A stretch of DNA of 64,000 nt from Aquabacterium commune. GTDB taxonomy: Bacteria; Pseudomonadota; Gammaproteobacteria; Burkholderiales; Burkholderiaceae_C. The DNA is taken from NCBI RefSeq assembly GCF_004362855.1, contig NZ_SNXW01000008.1, positions 62,001 to 126,000 on the forward strand. The letters run 5' to 3'. How positions within the stretch are numbered: the stretch's first letter is position 1; each line of letters begins with the position of its first letter. Under the pieces are notes generated by a model. The model was not told the DNA's origin. It was given only the letters and a program-made list of their open reading frames with translations, and ran no database searches. The translations under genes were made by a program, and so were the position numbers. Shown here piece after piece: positions 55,381-62,898 of this stretch.

Positions 55381-56370
55381 ATGAATCGCCTCGTTGACCT
55401 GCCGCCCGCCCACGTTGATCTCACCTGCGCCTCTGCCGCACGCCGGGCGTCGCGGCGCGCCGCTGGGGTGCTGGCCATGGGCGCCCTGGTGGCGGCGTGT
55501 GCCGTGCCGGTGTCCAGCGCGGTGGCCCGCGAAGGCGTGGAGGTGGGCAAGGAGTCCGGCTTCACCCGCCTGGTGCCGGCCGAGCAGGTCGAGGCCGCCG
55601 CCCAGCAGCAGTACGGGCAGATGGTGCAAGACGCGCGCAACCAGCGCGCCCTGCTGCCCGACAACCACCCGCAGGTCATGCGCTTGCGCGCCATCGCCAA
55701 GCGCATCATCCCGTTCAGCCTGCCGTGGAACCGCCGCGCCGGTCAGTGGCAGTGGCAGGTGGTGGTGCTGCAGTCGAAAGAGCTCAACGCTTTCTGCATG
55801 CCCGGCGGCAAGATCGCTTTCTACACGGGCATCCTCGACCAGTTGCAGCTGACCGACGACGAGGTCGCCATGGTGATGGGCCACGAGATCGCGCACGCCC
55901 TGCGCGAGCACGCCCGCGAGCGCATGGGCAAGGGCGCGGCCACGCGGCTGGGCGCCAACCTGATCTCCGGCCTGCTGGGCCTGGGCAGCGTGGGCGACTC
56001 GCTGCTCAACATGGGCGGGCAGTTGCTGACGCTGAAGTTCAGCCGCGAAGACGAGTCCGAGGCCGACCTGGTCGGCATGGAGCTGGCCGCACGTGCCGGC
56101 TACGACCCCCGCGCCGGCGTGAGCCTGTGGCGCAAGATGTCGTCGGCGTCGAAGGGCGCCCCGCCGCAGTGGATGTCCACCCACCCGGCGGGCAGCACGC
56201 GCATCACCGAGATCGAACAGAACCTGACCAAGGTGCTGCCGCTCTACCAGCGCGCGCCCAAGCCCGATGTGCGCTACGACGCACCCGCGAAAACCGGCGC
56301 TTACCTGGGCCAGCCGCTGCCGCTGGGCCTGTGGGGCCGCGGCCCGGTGCGCCTGGGTTCGGCCGAGTGA
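55381..56370 (+). CDS. Lipoprotein M48 metalloprotease
   Basis: A 329-residue peptidase. A lipobox-like ALVAAC at about residues 36-41 after a hydrophobic run predicts a lipoprotein. The zinc motif HEIAH (about 162-166) lies in VMGHEIAHALREHA and the third ligand Glu in EDESEADLVGMELA. LoiP/BepA-type relatives cleave misfolded outer-membrane proteins. It is next to an AmpG-like permease, in keeping with envelope upkeep. Open reading continues far upstream without stops but lacks homology; ATG 55381 is used. Confidence 0.93.
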   Translation: MNRLVDLPPAHVDLTCASAARRASRRAAGVLAMGALVAACAVPVSSAVAREGVEVGKESGFTRLVPAEQVEAAAQQQYGQMVQDARNQRALLPDNHPQVMRLRAIAKRIIPFSLPWNRRAGQWQWQVVVLQSKELNAFCMPGGKIAFYTGILDQLQLTDDEVAMVMGHEIAHALREHARERMGKGAATRLGANLISGLLGLGSVGDSLLNMGGQLLTLKFSREDESEADLVGMELAARAGYDPRAGVSLWRKMSSASKGAPPQWMSTHPAGSTRITEIEQNLTKVLPLYQRAPKPDVRYDAPAKTGAYLGQPLPLGLWGRGPVRLGSAE

Positions 56371-56437
56371 GTCGCGTGGGTTGGGTGAGCGGGCCAGGTG
56401 AACTGCACCCGCGTTCCCAACGCCCATCCCCTGCAGA

Positions 56438-56938
56438 TCAGCGCGTGCGCTCGGCCAGCAGCCGCGAATAAACCAGCGCCTGCAGCAGCGCCACCGCACT
56501 GCCGGCCAGCACCTCGGCCACGCGCAGCAGGGCCAGGTTGAGCTCCTGCTGGGGGCCTTGCCCCTGCAGCGCCGCCGACATCAGGATCACCACCGTGATC
56601 GGCCCCAGCCGCCAGTTGCTGGGATAGCCGCTCCACAGCATCGCCACCAGCACCGCGGTGATGAGCGCCGCCACCATCGCCCAGAAGGTGCCGCCCAGCA
56701 GCACCAGGGCCAGGCAGGCGATGACGCTGCCGCTGAAGGTGTTGATGAGCCGTGCGCGGAAGTTGGCGCGGGCCACGGAGAAATCCGGCTCGGTGACGAT
56801 GATGACGGAGATCACCGCCCAGTAGGGCTCGGCGATGCCCACCGCCCGCAGGCCAAACCAGGACACCAGCGTGCCCGTGAGGATCTTGACGATGTAAACC
56901 AGCGCGTGTTGGCGCGGGCTGATGAAGCTGACGTCCAT
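56438..56938 (-). CDS. FUSC-family membrane protein (half-size)
   Basis: A 166-residue protein with about five membrane helices (LVYIVKILTGTLVSWFG, YWAVISVIIVTEPDF, IACLALVLLGGTFWAM). It matches only the FUSC membrane domain of fusaric-acid/aromatic-acid exporters, which are usually 600-700 residues, so this is a short stand-alone form. It follows the metallo-beta-lactamase gene by 16 bases and converges with the M48 gene. Confidence 0.85.
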   Translation of the reverse strand: MDVSFISPRQHALVYIVKILTGTLVSWFGLRAVGIAEPYWAVISVIIVTEPDFSVARANFRARLINTFSGSVIACLALVLLGGTFWAMVAALITAVLVAMLWSGYPSNWRLGPITVVILMSAALQGQGPQQELNLALLRVAEVLAGSAVALLQALVYSRLLAERTR

Positions 56939-56954
56939 GACCGGTCAGGCGTGG

Positions 56955-57590
56955 TCAGCGCGGCAGGAAAGGGTTGAAGCGGCGCTCCTCGCCGAAGGTG
57001 CTTTCGGGGCCGTGGCCGGGCGTGAAGGTGATGTCGTCGCCCAGCGGCAGCAGGTGCTGCGTGATCGCATGGATCAGCTCGGCGTGGTTGCCGCCGGGGA
57101 AGTCCGTGCGGCCGATGCCGCCGTTGAACAGCACGTCGCCCACGAAGGCGTGGCGCGAGCCATCGTGGACGAACACGACGTGGCCCGGCGTGTGGCCCGG
57201 GCAGTGCAGCACCTTCAGCGTTTCCCGGCCGATGCCGACCTCGTCGCCATCGTGCAGCCAGCGCGTGGGCGCGAAGCCTTCGGCCTGCGGGAAGCCGAAC
57301 ATCTGGCTTTGCTGGGGCAGGGCGTCGATCCAGAACTGGTCGCCTTCGTGCGGGCCGACGATGGGCAGCTGCAGCGTGCGCGCCAGCGTGCCGGTGGCGC
57401 CGGCGTGGTCGATGTGGGCGTGCGTCAGCCACAGGGCCTTGAGCGTGAGACCGCGTTCCTCGACGGCCTGCAACAGCTTGCCGATGTCGCCACCCGGGTC
57501 GATCAGGGCGGCTTCGTTCGTCTCGTCGCACCAGACGAGCGAGCAGTTCTGTTCGAAGGCAGTGACGGGCAGGGTGAGGCGGTGGAACAT
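56955..57590 (-). CDS. Metallo-beta-lactamase fold hydrolase (glyoxalase II-like)
   Basis: A 211-residue zinc hydrolase. The metal motif THAHIDHAGATG (HxHxDH, about 55-66), LHCPGHTPGH, VGDVLFNGGIGRTDFPGG and the final GHGPES match YcbL/glyoxalase-II-type enzymes that cleave S-lactoylglutathione or related thioesters. It is of the short YcbL length, without the C-terminal GloB extension. It leads an operon with the FUSC protein. ATG 57590 was chosen because homology (MFHRLTLPVTAFEQN) starts there. Confidence 0.93.
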   Translation of the reverse strand: MFHRLTLPVTAFEQNCSLVWCDETNEAALIDPGGDIGKLLQAVEERGLTLKALWLTHAHIDHAGATGTLARTLQLPIVGPHEGDQFWIDALPQQSQMFGFPQAEGFAPTRWLHDGDEVGIGRETLKVLHCPGHTPGHVVFVHDGSRHAFVGDVLFNGGIGRTDFPGGNHAELIHAITQHLLPLGDDITFTPGHGPESTFGEERRFNPFLPR

Positions 57591-57704
57591 GGGCGCAGGG
57601 CAAGGGTCGCGACGCACGATTGTGCGACATCCCTCCTGGGCTCGACCGGAGGGCATTCTTTTGCGGGTGTCCAGAGGGTTTCCCTGCTTGTTTGAAAACC
57701 CGGG

Positions 57705-57734
57705 TTGTCAAAAACTGCGCGTGATTTCTAACCA
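57705..57734 (+). promoter_or_regulatory. Candidate promoter for the secreted esterase gene
   Basis: TTGTCA (57705-57710) and TAACCA (57729-57734) with 18 bases between them; an AAGGGG ribosome site at 57736-57741 would begin almost at once after, so if real the transcript is nearly leaderless or another promoter exists farther upstream. Confidence 0.2.
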
Positions 57735-57748
57735 TAAGGGGTTATCTC

Positions 57749-58846
57749 ATGCGGAGTTTTGGGTTGTGGGGCCGCCGTGTCGCGGCGCTGGCGTGCGGTG
57801 TCACCCTGATGGGTCAGGCCTGGGCCTGGCCGGCCGATCCCACCGAAGCGGCACGCGCCGCGGGCGGGCCGGGCTCGACCAACGCCGCGCAGTGCAACGT
57901 GCCCTACGGCAGCCCGCCAGCGGCCATCAGCACATTGACCTCCGGCATGGGTTCGGCGGCGCTGACGGGGCTGGGTGCCGCTGTGCTCAACCAGTGCGGC
58001 CTGATCGGCGCCGAAACCCTGACCTGGACCGACCCCACCGGCGACAAACGCGCCGCCTGCCTGATCGTGCCGCCACAGGCCTCGGCGGCCAAACCGCTGC
58101 CCCTGCTGACCTTCCTGCAAGGCTCGCTGTTCCCCGCTGCGCCCCAGGTGCCGCTGACCGGCTGGCAACCACAGACGCGCAAGGCCGACCTCACCGGTGA
58201 CCCGGCACGCCCCGGCTTCATCCTGCTGGTGCCGATTGGCCGCAACACCCACCACTACTACCCCTTCCCCGACGAATACGCGCCGGGTTGGGACAACTGG
58301 CACCGCAACCTCGACCGCAACTCGCCCTTCCTGAACCTGGACGTGGCGGCCATCGACCAGTTCATCGCCATGGTCAAGGCGCGCGGCATCGTCGATGCCA
58401 ACCGGCAGTACATGACGGGCTGGTCGAACGGCGCGGCGCTGGCTCAGCTCTACGCCCTGAACACGCCCTCGGTCGCGGCGGCGTCGGTGTACTCCTCGCC
58501 CGATCCGTTCTCCGACGTGCAGGACCCGTGCGCGCAAAAGCCCTTCGCCACCACCCTCACGCCGCTGATGGACGTCCACAACAGCTGCGACATCATCGGC
58601 ATCTGCCAGACGGGTTCGGCCTTCCACAAGCAGCTGGCCCAGCAGTTCCCCAAGCTGCAGCAACGCCACGTCATCCTGAATGCGCTCAAGCGCGAGGTCT
58701 CGTCGTGCAATGCCTTGTGCGCCAGCCAGAACCCGGTGCTCAACCCGGTGGGCAACGTCAACCACCTGATCTGGCCGACGAACTGGAACAAGGCGATGTT
58801 CGACTGGCTGCGTGACCACCCCTTGAGCGCCAAGCCGCGGCCCTGA
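57749..58846 (+). CDS. Secreted esterase/PHB-depolymerase-like alpha/beta hydrolase
   Basis: A 365-residue exported hydrolase. Residues 1-26 form a signal peptide (VAALACGVTLMGQAWA). The nucleophile elbow is TGWSNGAALAQLYA (Ser about 223), with GRNTHHYYPFPDEY ahead and VNHLIWPTNWN near the end holding the likely His. The Cys-rich body (NSCDIIGIC, SSCNALC) suggests disulfides in a periplasmic or secreted protein. It resembles PHB-depolymerase/feruloyl-esterase-type lipases; substrate unknown. AAGGGG 7 bases before ATG. It is a single gene, divergent from gloB-like. Confidence 0.85.
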   Translation: MRSFGLWGRRVAALACGVTLMGQAWAWPADPTEAARAAGGPGSTNAAQCNVPYGSPPAAISTLTSGMGSAALTGLGAAVLNQCGLIGAETLTWTDPTGDKRAACLIVPPQASAAKPLPLLTFLQGSLFPAAPQVPLTGWQPQTRKADLTGDPARPGFILLVPIGRNTHHYYPFPDEYAPGWDNWHRNLDRNSPFLNLDVAAIDQFIAMVKARGIVDANRQYMTGWSNGAALAQLYALNTPSVAAASVYSSPDPFSDVQDPCAQKPFATTLTPLMDVHNSCDIIGICQTGSAFHKQLAQQFPKLQQRHVILNALKREVSSCNALCASQNPVLNPVGNVNHLIWPTNWNKAMFDWLRDHPLSAKPRP

Positions 58847-58955
58847 GGCGCCCATGACGTGCGGTTGAGGCGTGGATGTCACGGCGGGCGGTGCCGAGTT
58901 GCGCCATGATGGCGGCTCTGCGGCCCACGCCGCCCACCGCACCGATCGGAGCGCC

Positions 58956-59828
58956 ATGCCCCTGCCGACCCTGCCGACATTGTCACATCGCCCCCTCATC
59001 ACCAGCTTGATCCTCGCTTGCGGCACGCTGTGTGCCAGCGGCGCTGCGCGTGCCCAGGCCGATCCGGGCGAGGTGGGGCCGCAGCCGCTGTGGGAGGTGG
59101 GTGCGGTCGGTGTCGGCGTGTCGCAGCAGGCCTACCCGGGCTCGGACCACCAGGTCCGCCGTGGTCTGGTGTTGCCGTATTTCTTTTACCGTGGCAAGGT
59201 GCTGCGCGCCGACCGCGACACCACCGGCCTGCGCGCCATCAAGACCGACACCTACGAGCTGGACCTCGGCGTGGCCGGCGCTTTCGGATCGAGCTCGGAC
59301 AAGATCGAAGCCCGTCGGGGCATGCCGGACCTGGGCACACTGATCGAGTTCGGGCCGCGCCTGCGCTGGAACCTCGGCGCAGGCCCCGGGGGCGGCAGCT
59401 GGCGTGCTGTGTTGCCGTTGCGCGGTGTGTTCGACCTCAGCGACCGTGGCGCACACCGCGGCATGTCGCTGGAGCCTGAGCTGCAGTTCCGCCGCCGTGC
59501 AGACGCCGGCTGGAACTACACCGCCAGCGTGGGGGCCATCTTTGCCGACCAGCGCCTGGCACGCACCTTCTATGAAGTCGAGCCGGCCTACATCCGTGCC
59601 GACCGCCCCGCCTACGAAGCCCGTGCCGGCCTGGTGGCTTGGCGCGTGGGCGCGTTCGCCACCCACAAAATCGACCGCGACTGGCGCGTCTTTGGCTTCG
59701 CGCGCATGGACACCGTGGCCGGTGCGGCCAACCGCGACAGCCCGCTGGTGCGCCGCCAGACCGGCTTCACGGCCGGCATGGGCGTGTCGTGGACGTGGCT
59801 GCGCTCAGACGCTCTCGCGCAGGACTGA
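58956..59828 (+). CDS. MipA/OmpV family outer-membrane protein
   Basis: A 290-residue barrel protein. A signal peptide (about 8-35, ending ASGAARA) is followed by GAVGVGVSQQAYPGSDHQVRR, the YPGSD signature of the MipA/OmpV family, and ten to twelve amphipathic strands (RGLVLPYFFYRGKVLRAD; final AGMGVSWTWLRSD). MipA scaffolds murein hydrolase MltA with PBP1B in E. coli; others act as pores or adhesins. ATG 58956 starts the signal peptide. Confidence 0.92.
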   Translation: MPLPTLPTLSHRPLITSLILACGTLCASGAARAQADPGEVGPQPLWEVGAVGVGVSQQAYPGSDHQVRRGLVLPYFFYRGKVLRADRDTTGLRAIKTDTYELDLGVAGAFGSSSDKIEARRGMPDLGTLIEFGPRLRWNLGAGPGGGSWRAVLPLRGVFDLSDRGAHRGMSLEPELQFRRRADAGWNYTASVGAIFADQRLARTFYEVEPAYIRADRPAYEARAGLVAWRVGAFATHKIDRDWRVFGFARMDTVAGAANRDSPLVRRQTGFTAGMGVSWTWLRSDALAQD

Positions 59829-59879
59829 GTCTGCGCTCCGGCCCGGGCCTGCAACAAGCCTGGCCGGTCCATGAACGCC

Positions 59880-59915
59880 AAGGGGCGATGCCGCATCACA
59901 GCAGCATCGCCCCTT
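59880..59915. terminator. Hairpin between MipA gene and small exported protein gene
   Basis: AAGGGGCGATG (59880-59890) and CATCGCCCCTT (59905-59915) form a perfect 11-base stem with a 14-base loop, between two convergent genes. There is only a short T-rich stretch on the plus strand. It could serve both genes. Confidence 0.6.
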
Positions 59916-59953
59916 GTCTTGGTGTGACTGCCCCCGTCAAACGAGGGCGGGCA

Positions 59954-60241
59954 TCACTTCTTCATGCCGGTGCTGGCAGCGGCGGCCGAGGCGCCTGCTT
60001 CGACCTTGGCCGCGTCCGTCTTGACGGCGTCAGCCTTCTTGCCGGCTTCGGCCTTCATGGCCTTGTGCTGTTGCTTCATGCCTTCGTGCTTCTTGGCGTG
60101 CTCGTGCTTGGCGCCAGAGGCGGCGGTGGCCACAGCCGATGCGGCAGCGGCGGGTGCGGCTTCCTTGGTCATCGGGGCCTGGGCGAAGGAGGCGGCAGCG
60201 AAGGCCGACAGGACGGAAGCGATCAGCAGGTTCTTGGTCAT
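59954..60241 (-). CDS. Small exported Ala/Lys/His-rich protein
   Basis: A 95-residue protein with a signal peptide of about 20 residues (LLIASVLSAFAAASFAQA). The mature part is almost all Ala, Lys, Glu and His: a central His/Lys block (KHEHAKKHEGMKQQHKAMK, about 45-63) and a Lys/Ala tail. It resembles the low-complexity periplasmic proteins found beside metal or acid-stress genes in Burkholderiales; function unknown, metal or polyanion binding is inference. GGAG precedes ATG 60241. It is divergent from the DUF5666 gene. Confidence 0.75.
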   Translation of the reverse strand: MTKNLLIASVLSAFAAASFAQAPMTKEAAPAAAASAVATAASGAKHEHAKKHEGMKQQHKAMKAEAGKKADAVKTDAAKVEAGASAAAASTGMKK

Positions 60242-60403
60242 GGTGTTCTCCAACAGGGAAGTGGGTTCTGGTGGCCCCAGTGCCGGGGCCGTTGAGCGAG
60301 CCCTGTGTGTCGGGCTTGTACCTTCAACGGGGCCCGCAGGGGCGGCGTTGACCCGGTTTGGTGAAGAAGTGAAAAGCGGGATGCAAGGGTCTGTAACGGT
60401 GCT

Positions 60404-60433
60404 TTGAGCGACGCCCCCCAATGGCGTTAGAAT
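60404..60433 (+). promoter_or_regulatory. Candidate sigma-70 promoter for the DUF5666 lipoprotein gene
   Basis: TTGAGC (60404-60409) and TAGAAT (60428-60433), spaced by 18 bases. The -10 matches the consensus at five of six positions. The start site would fall around 60440, inside the inverted repeat that follows. Confidence 0.5.
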
Positions 60434-60434
60434 A

Positions 60435-60453
60435 AATGTGCAAAACGCACATT
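60435..60453. promoter_or_regulatory. Operator-like inverted repeat next to the -10
   Basis: AATGTGC (60435-60441) and GCACATT (60447-60453) are perfect inverted 7-mers with a 5-base spacer, directly after the -10 element. A bound repressor would block initiation. An RNA stem-loop at the transcript 5' end is an alternative. Confidence 0.45.
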
Positions 60454-60462
60454 CAATGAAGT

Positions 60463-60472
60463 GTGCATGCAC
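60463..60472. promoter_or_regulatory. Second palindrome GTGCATGCAC
   Basis: A perfect 10-base palindrome 10 bases after the first inverted repeat. It shares the GTGC core with the first site, so the two may be paired operators of one regulator. Confidence 0.35.
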
Positions 60473-60515
60473 GAAACGGAATCCCCGCCGTACCCATCCG
60501 CTCGTTGAGGACACC

Positions 60516-62087
60516 ATGCAACACACCACTTCCCTGAATTCCCTGCGCCAGAATACGTTCACCCCCCTGCGTGGCCGCCTGGCCCTGAGCGCATTGGCGG
60601 CCGCCGCCGTGCTGACCCTGGCCGCATGCGGTGGTGGCGGCAGTGGCAGCAGCACCGCTTCCAGCAGCGGCCAGGCCACGACCGCCGCCACCTACTCGGG
60701 CGCCGTGTCGGGCCTGGGCTCCATCGTGGTGAACGGGGTGCGCTTCTCGACCAGCGACGCCAGCACGACCGACGCCGAGTCGGGCGGTGCGTATGCGCGC
60801 GCCTTTGCGCTGGGCACCACGGTGTCCGTCACGGGCGATGTCGATGACAACAGCGCCACGGCCACGGCCTCGTCGATCACCGTGCACGGTGGCGTGCGCG
60901 GCGCGGTGACCGCGGTGGACACCACGGCCAACACCCTGACGGTGGCCGGCCAGACGATCAAGGTCGATGCGAACACGGTGTTCGAGGGCCTGAACAGTGC
61001 ATCCCTGACGCTGGCAGGGCTCAAGTCGGCCGTGGACGCTGCCAACCTCACCGTCACGACGGCGGACACGGTTTACGCCGAGGTCCATGTGGTGGGTGAT
61101 GCCGCCAGCGGCTTCCTGGCCACGCGTGTGGAGCAGAAGGCCACGATCGCCGAGGGCCATGCCGTTGTGGGCAAGATCGTGACGGGCTCGCTCAACGGCA
61201 CGAGCTTTGGTCTGCTGCTGCGCAATGGCGTCACCGTGATGGTGGGCTACAGCGCCGCCACGCTGCGCCCCAATGGCGTGACGCTGACCGAAGGCACGGC
61301 CGTGCGCGTGGTGTCCACCACCAACCCGGCCACCCTGAGCAATGGCAACACGCTGACAGCCACCAAAGTCATCGTCAAGCGCGATCGCGCCATCACGGGC
61401 CGCGCGAAGGTGCGCGGCGCGGTGTCGGCCATCAGCGGCACGACCCTGACGGTCAACGATGTGACGGTGGATGTCTCGCAAGCCCGGTTCGACGATGGTC
61501 TGACCCTGGCCGGCCTGACCGTGGGCACGGTGCTGAAGGTGGAGGGCACGTTCACCAACGGCGTGCTGGTGGCCCGCGAGGTCGAGGCTGACAGCCGTGA
61601 GTACGACGCCGCCAATGGCGGTGGCGTCAAGCTCTACGGTGTGGTGTCGAACGCCACGGCGGGCACACCTGCCACCTTCAGCATCCAGGGCGTGACCTTG
61701 ACCCTGCCGGCGACCGGCGTGACGTTGCCCAGCGATGGCACTTACGTCGAGGTCGTGGCCCGCTTGGTCAACGGCGTGCTGACCGTTGTGCGTGTCGGCA
61801 ACGACGACAACCGCGCCCAGCGCAGCTTCGAGGTGTACGGCACCACGCCCTGTGCCACGGGCAGCAGCGACCTGATGGCCAGCTTCACCCTGACCCTGCG
61901 CAACGGCACGACCACCACCGTGGACGGTCGCACCGCCACCATTGAGCTGGAAAACGGCGTGAGCATGACGTCGGGCCAGGCCAATGCGCAGTGCTTCGTC
62001 GAGGTCAAGGGCGCCGTCACCAGCACGAACACCGTGACCGCCACCCGCATCGAGGTCAAGGCACGCACCGTGCCCACCGCGAACTGA
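60516..62087 (+). CDS. DUF5666-domain lipoprotein
   Basis: A 523-residue protein. Signal and lipobox VLTLAAC (Cys about residue 38) precede a Gly/Ser linker, then a chain of small OB-like beta modules with repeated signatures: SGLGSIVVNGVRF, VRGAVTAVDTTANTLTVAG, KVRGAVSAISGTTLTVND and LYGVVSNATAGTPATFSIQG. These match DUF5666 repeats of outer-membrane-linked lipoproteins common in Burkholderiales; function unknown. GAGG is 5 bases before ATG 60516. A strong terminator follows. Confidence 0.9.
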   Translation: MQHTTSLNSLRQNTFTPLRGRLALSALAAAAVLTLAACGGGGSGSSTASSSGQATTAATYSGAVSGLGSIVVNGVRFSTSDASTTDAESGGAYARAFALGTTVSVTGDVDDNSATATASSITVHGGVRGAVTAVDTTANTLTVAGQTIKVDANTVFEGLNSASLTLAGLKSAVDAANLTVTTADTVYAEVHVVGDAASGFLATRVEQKATIAEGHAVVGKIVTGSLNGTSFGLLLRNGVTVMVGYSAATLRPNGVTLTEGTAVRVVSTTNPATLSNGNTLTATKVIVKRDRAITGRAKVRGAVSAISGTTLTVNDVTVDVSQARFDDGLTLAGLTVGTVLKVEGTFTNGVLVAREVEADSREYDAANGGGVKLYGVVSNATAGTPATFSIQGVTLTLPATGVTLPSDGTYVEVVARLVNGVLTVVRVGNDDNRAQRSFEVYGTTPCATGSSDLMASFTLTLRNGTTTTVDGRTATIELENGVSMTSGQANAQCFVEVKGAVTSTNTVTATRIEVKARTVPTAN

Positions 62088-62143
62088 GTCTCCCTGAACC
62101 CGAGCAGATCCTCCCTGAGGTCGGGCCTTCGGGCTCGGCATTT

Positions 62144-62169
62144 GGCGCCCTCTGGGGCGCCTTTTTTTT
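62144..62169 (+). terminator. Rho-independent terminator after the DUF5666 gene
   Basis: GGCGCCC and GGGGCGCC form a GC-rich stem with a short TCT loop (62144-62161), followed directly by TTTTTTTT (62162-62169). It is 55 bases after the stop codon. This is the clearest intrinsic terminator in the window. Confidence 0.9.
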
Positions 62170-62183
62170 GGGCATGATGGGGT

Positions 62184-62891
62184 GTGTTCCTCTTTGCCGG
62201 CGTCCTGGTCGGCCTGTTTGCCATGTCCATGCCCGCGCCTTGGGTCCGTGCCCTGCGCCATCGACCGCGCTTGTTGGCCGCGGCCGCAGTGGGGCTGTCG
62301 GTTGGGGGCACCGTGCCCTACCTGATGCCGTGCAGCGAGGTGACGCGCTGGTTGATGGGCTGGAATGCGGGCGCCCTGGCCTACCTCGTGCTGGTCGGGG
62401 TGATGATGGCGCGCTCCAGCAGCGAGTGCATGCGCCGCCGTGCCCTCACGCAAGACGATGGCGCCGTCACCATCCTGGCTTTCGTCGTCATGGCGGCCTT
62501 GGCCAGCCTGGGCGCCATCGTGGCCGAACTGGGGCTGGCGCGCGATGAACACGGCCTGGCCAAGCACTTGCACATCGGCCTGGCGGCGGTGACGGTGGTG
62601 TCGTCGTGGACGTTCACACAGGTGATGTTCGCGCTGCACTACGCGCACGAGTTCTACCGCGCACAACAGCGCGGCTTGCCCGGCGGCTTGACCTTCCCCG
62701 ACACCACGCAGCCCGGCTACCTCGACTTCGTTTATGCCGCCGCCATCATCGGGACATCGGCGCAAACCGCCGATGTGTCTTTCAGCAGCTCGGGCATGCG
62801 CCGCGTCGGCCTGGTCCACTCGGTGCTGGCCTTCCTTTTCAACACGACCTTGCTGGCGCTCATGGTGAACGTTGGCGCCAACCTGATCTGA
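62184..62891 (+). CDS. DUF1345 family integral membrane protein
   Basis: A 235-residue protein with about six membrane helices. The hallmark SSWTFTQVMFALHYAHEFYR (about 140-159) and the following DTTQPGYLDFVYAA and GTSAQTADVSFSSSGMRR fit the DUF1345 family of unknown function. It starts at GTG 62184 just after a terminator. The P-type ATPase gene begins 7 bases after its stop, so the two are probably co-transcribed. Confidence 0.88.
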   Translation: MFLFAGVLVGLFAMSMPAPWVRALRHRPRLLAAAAVGLSVGGTVPYLMPCSEVTRWLMGWNAGALAYLVLVGVMMARSSSECMRRRALTQDDGAVTILAFVVMAALASLGAIVAELGLARDEHGLAKHLHIGLAAVTVVSSWTFTQVMFALHYAHEFYRAQQRGLPGGLTFPDTTQPGYLDFVYAAAIIGTSAQTADVSFSSSGMRRVGLVHSVLAFLFNTTLLALMVNVGANLI

Positions 62892-62898
62892 GGTGCCT

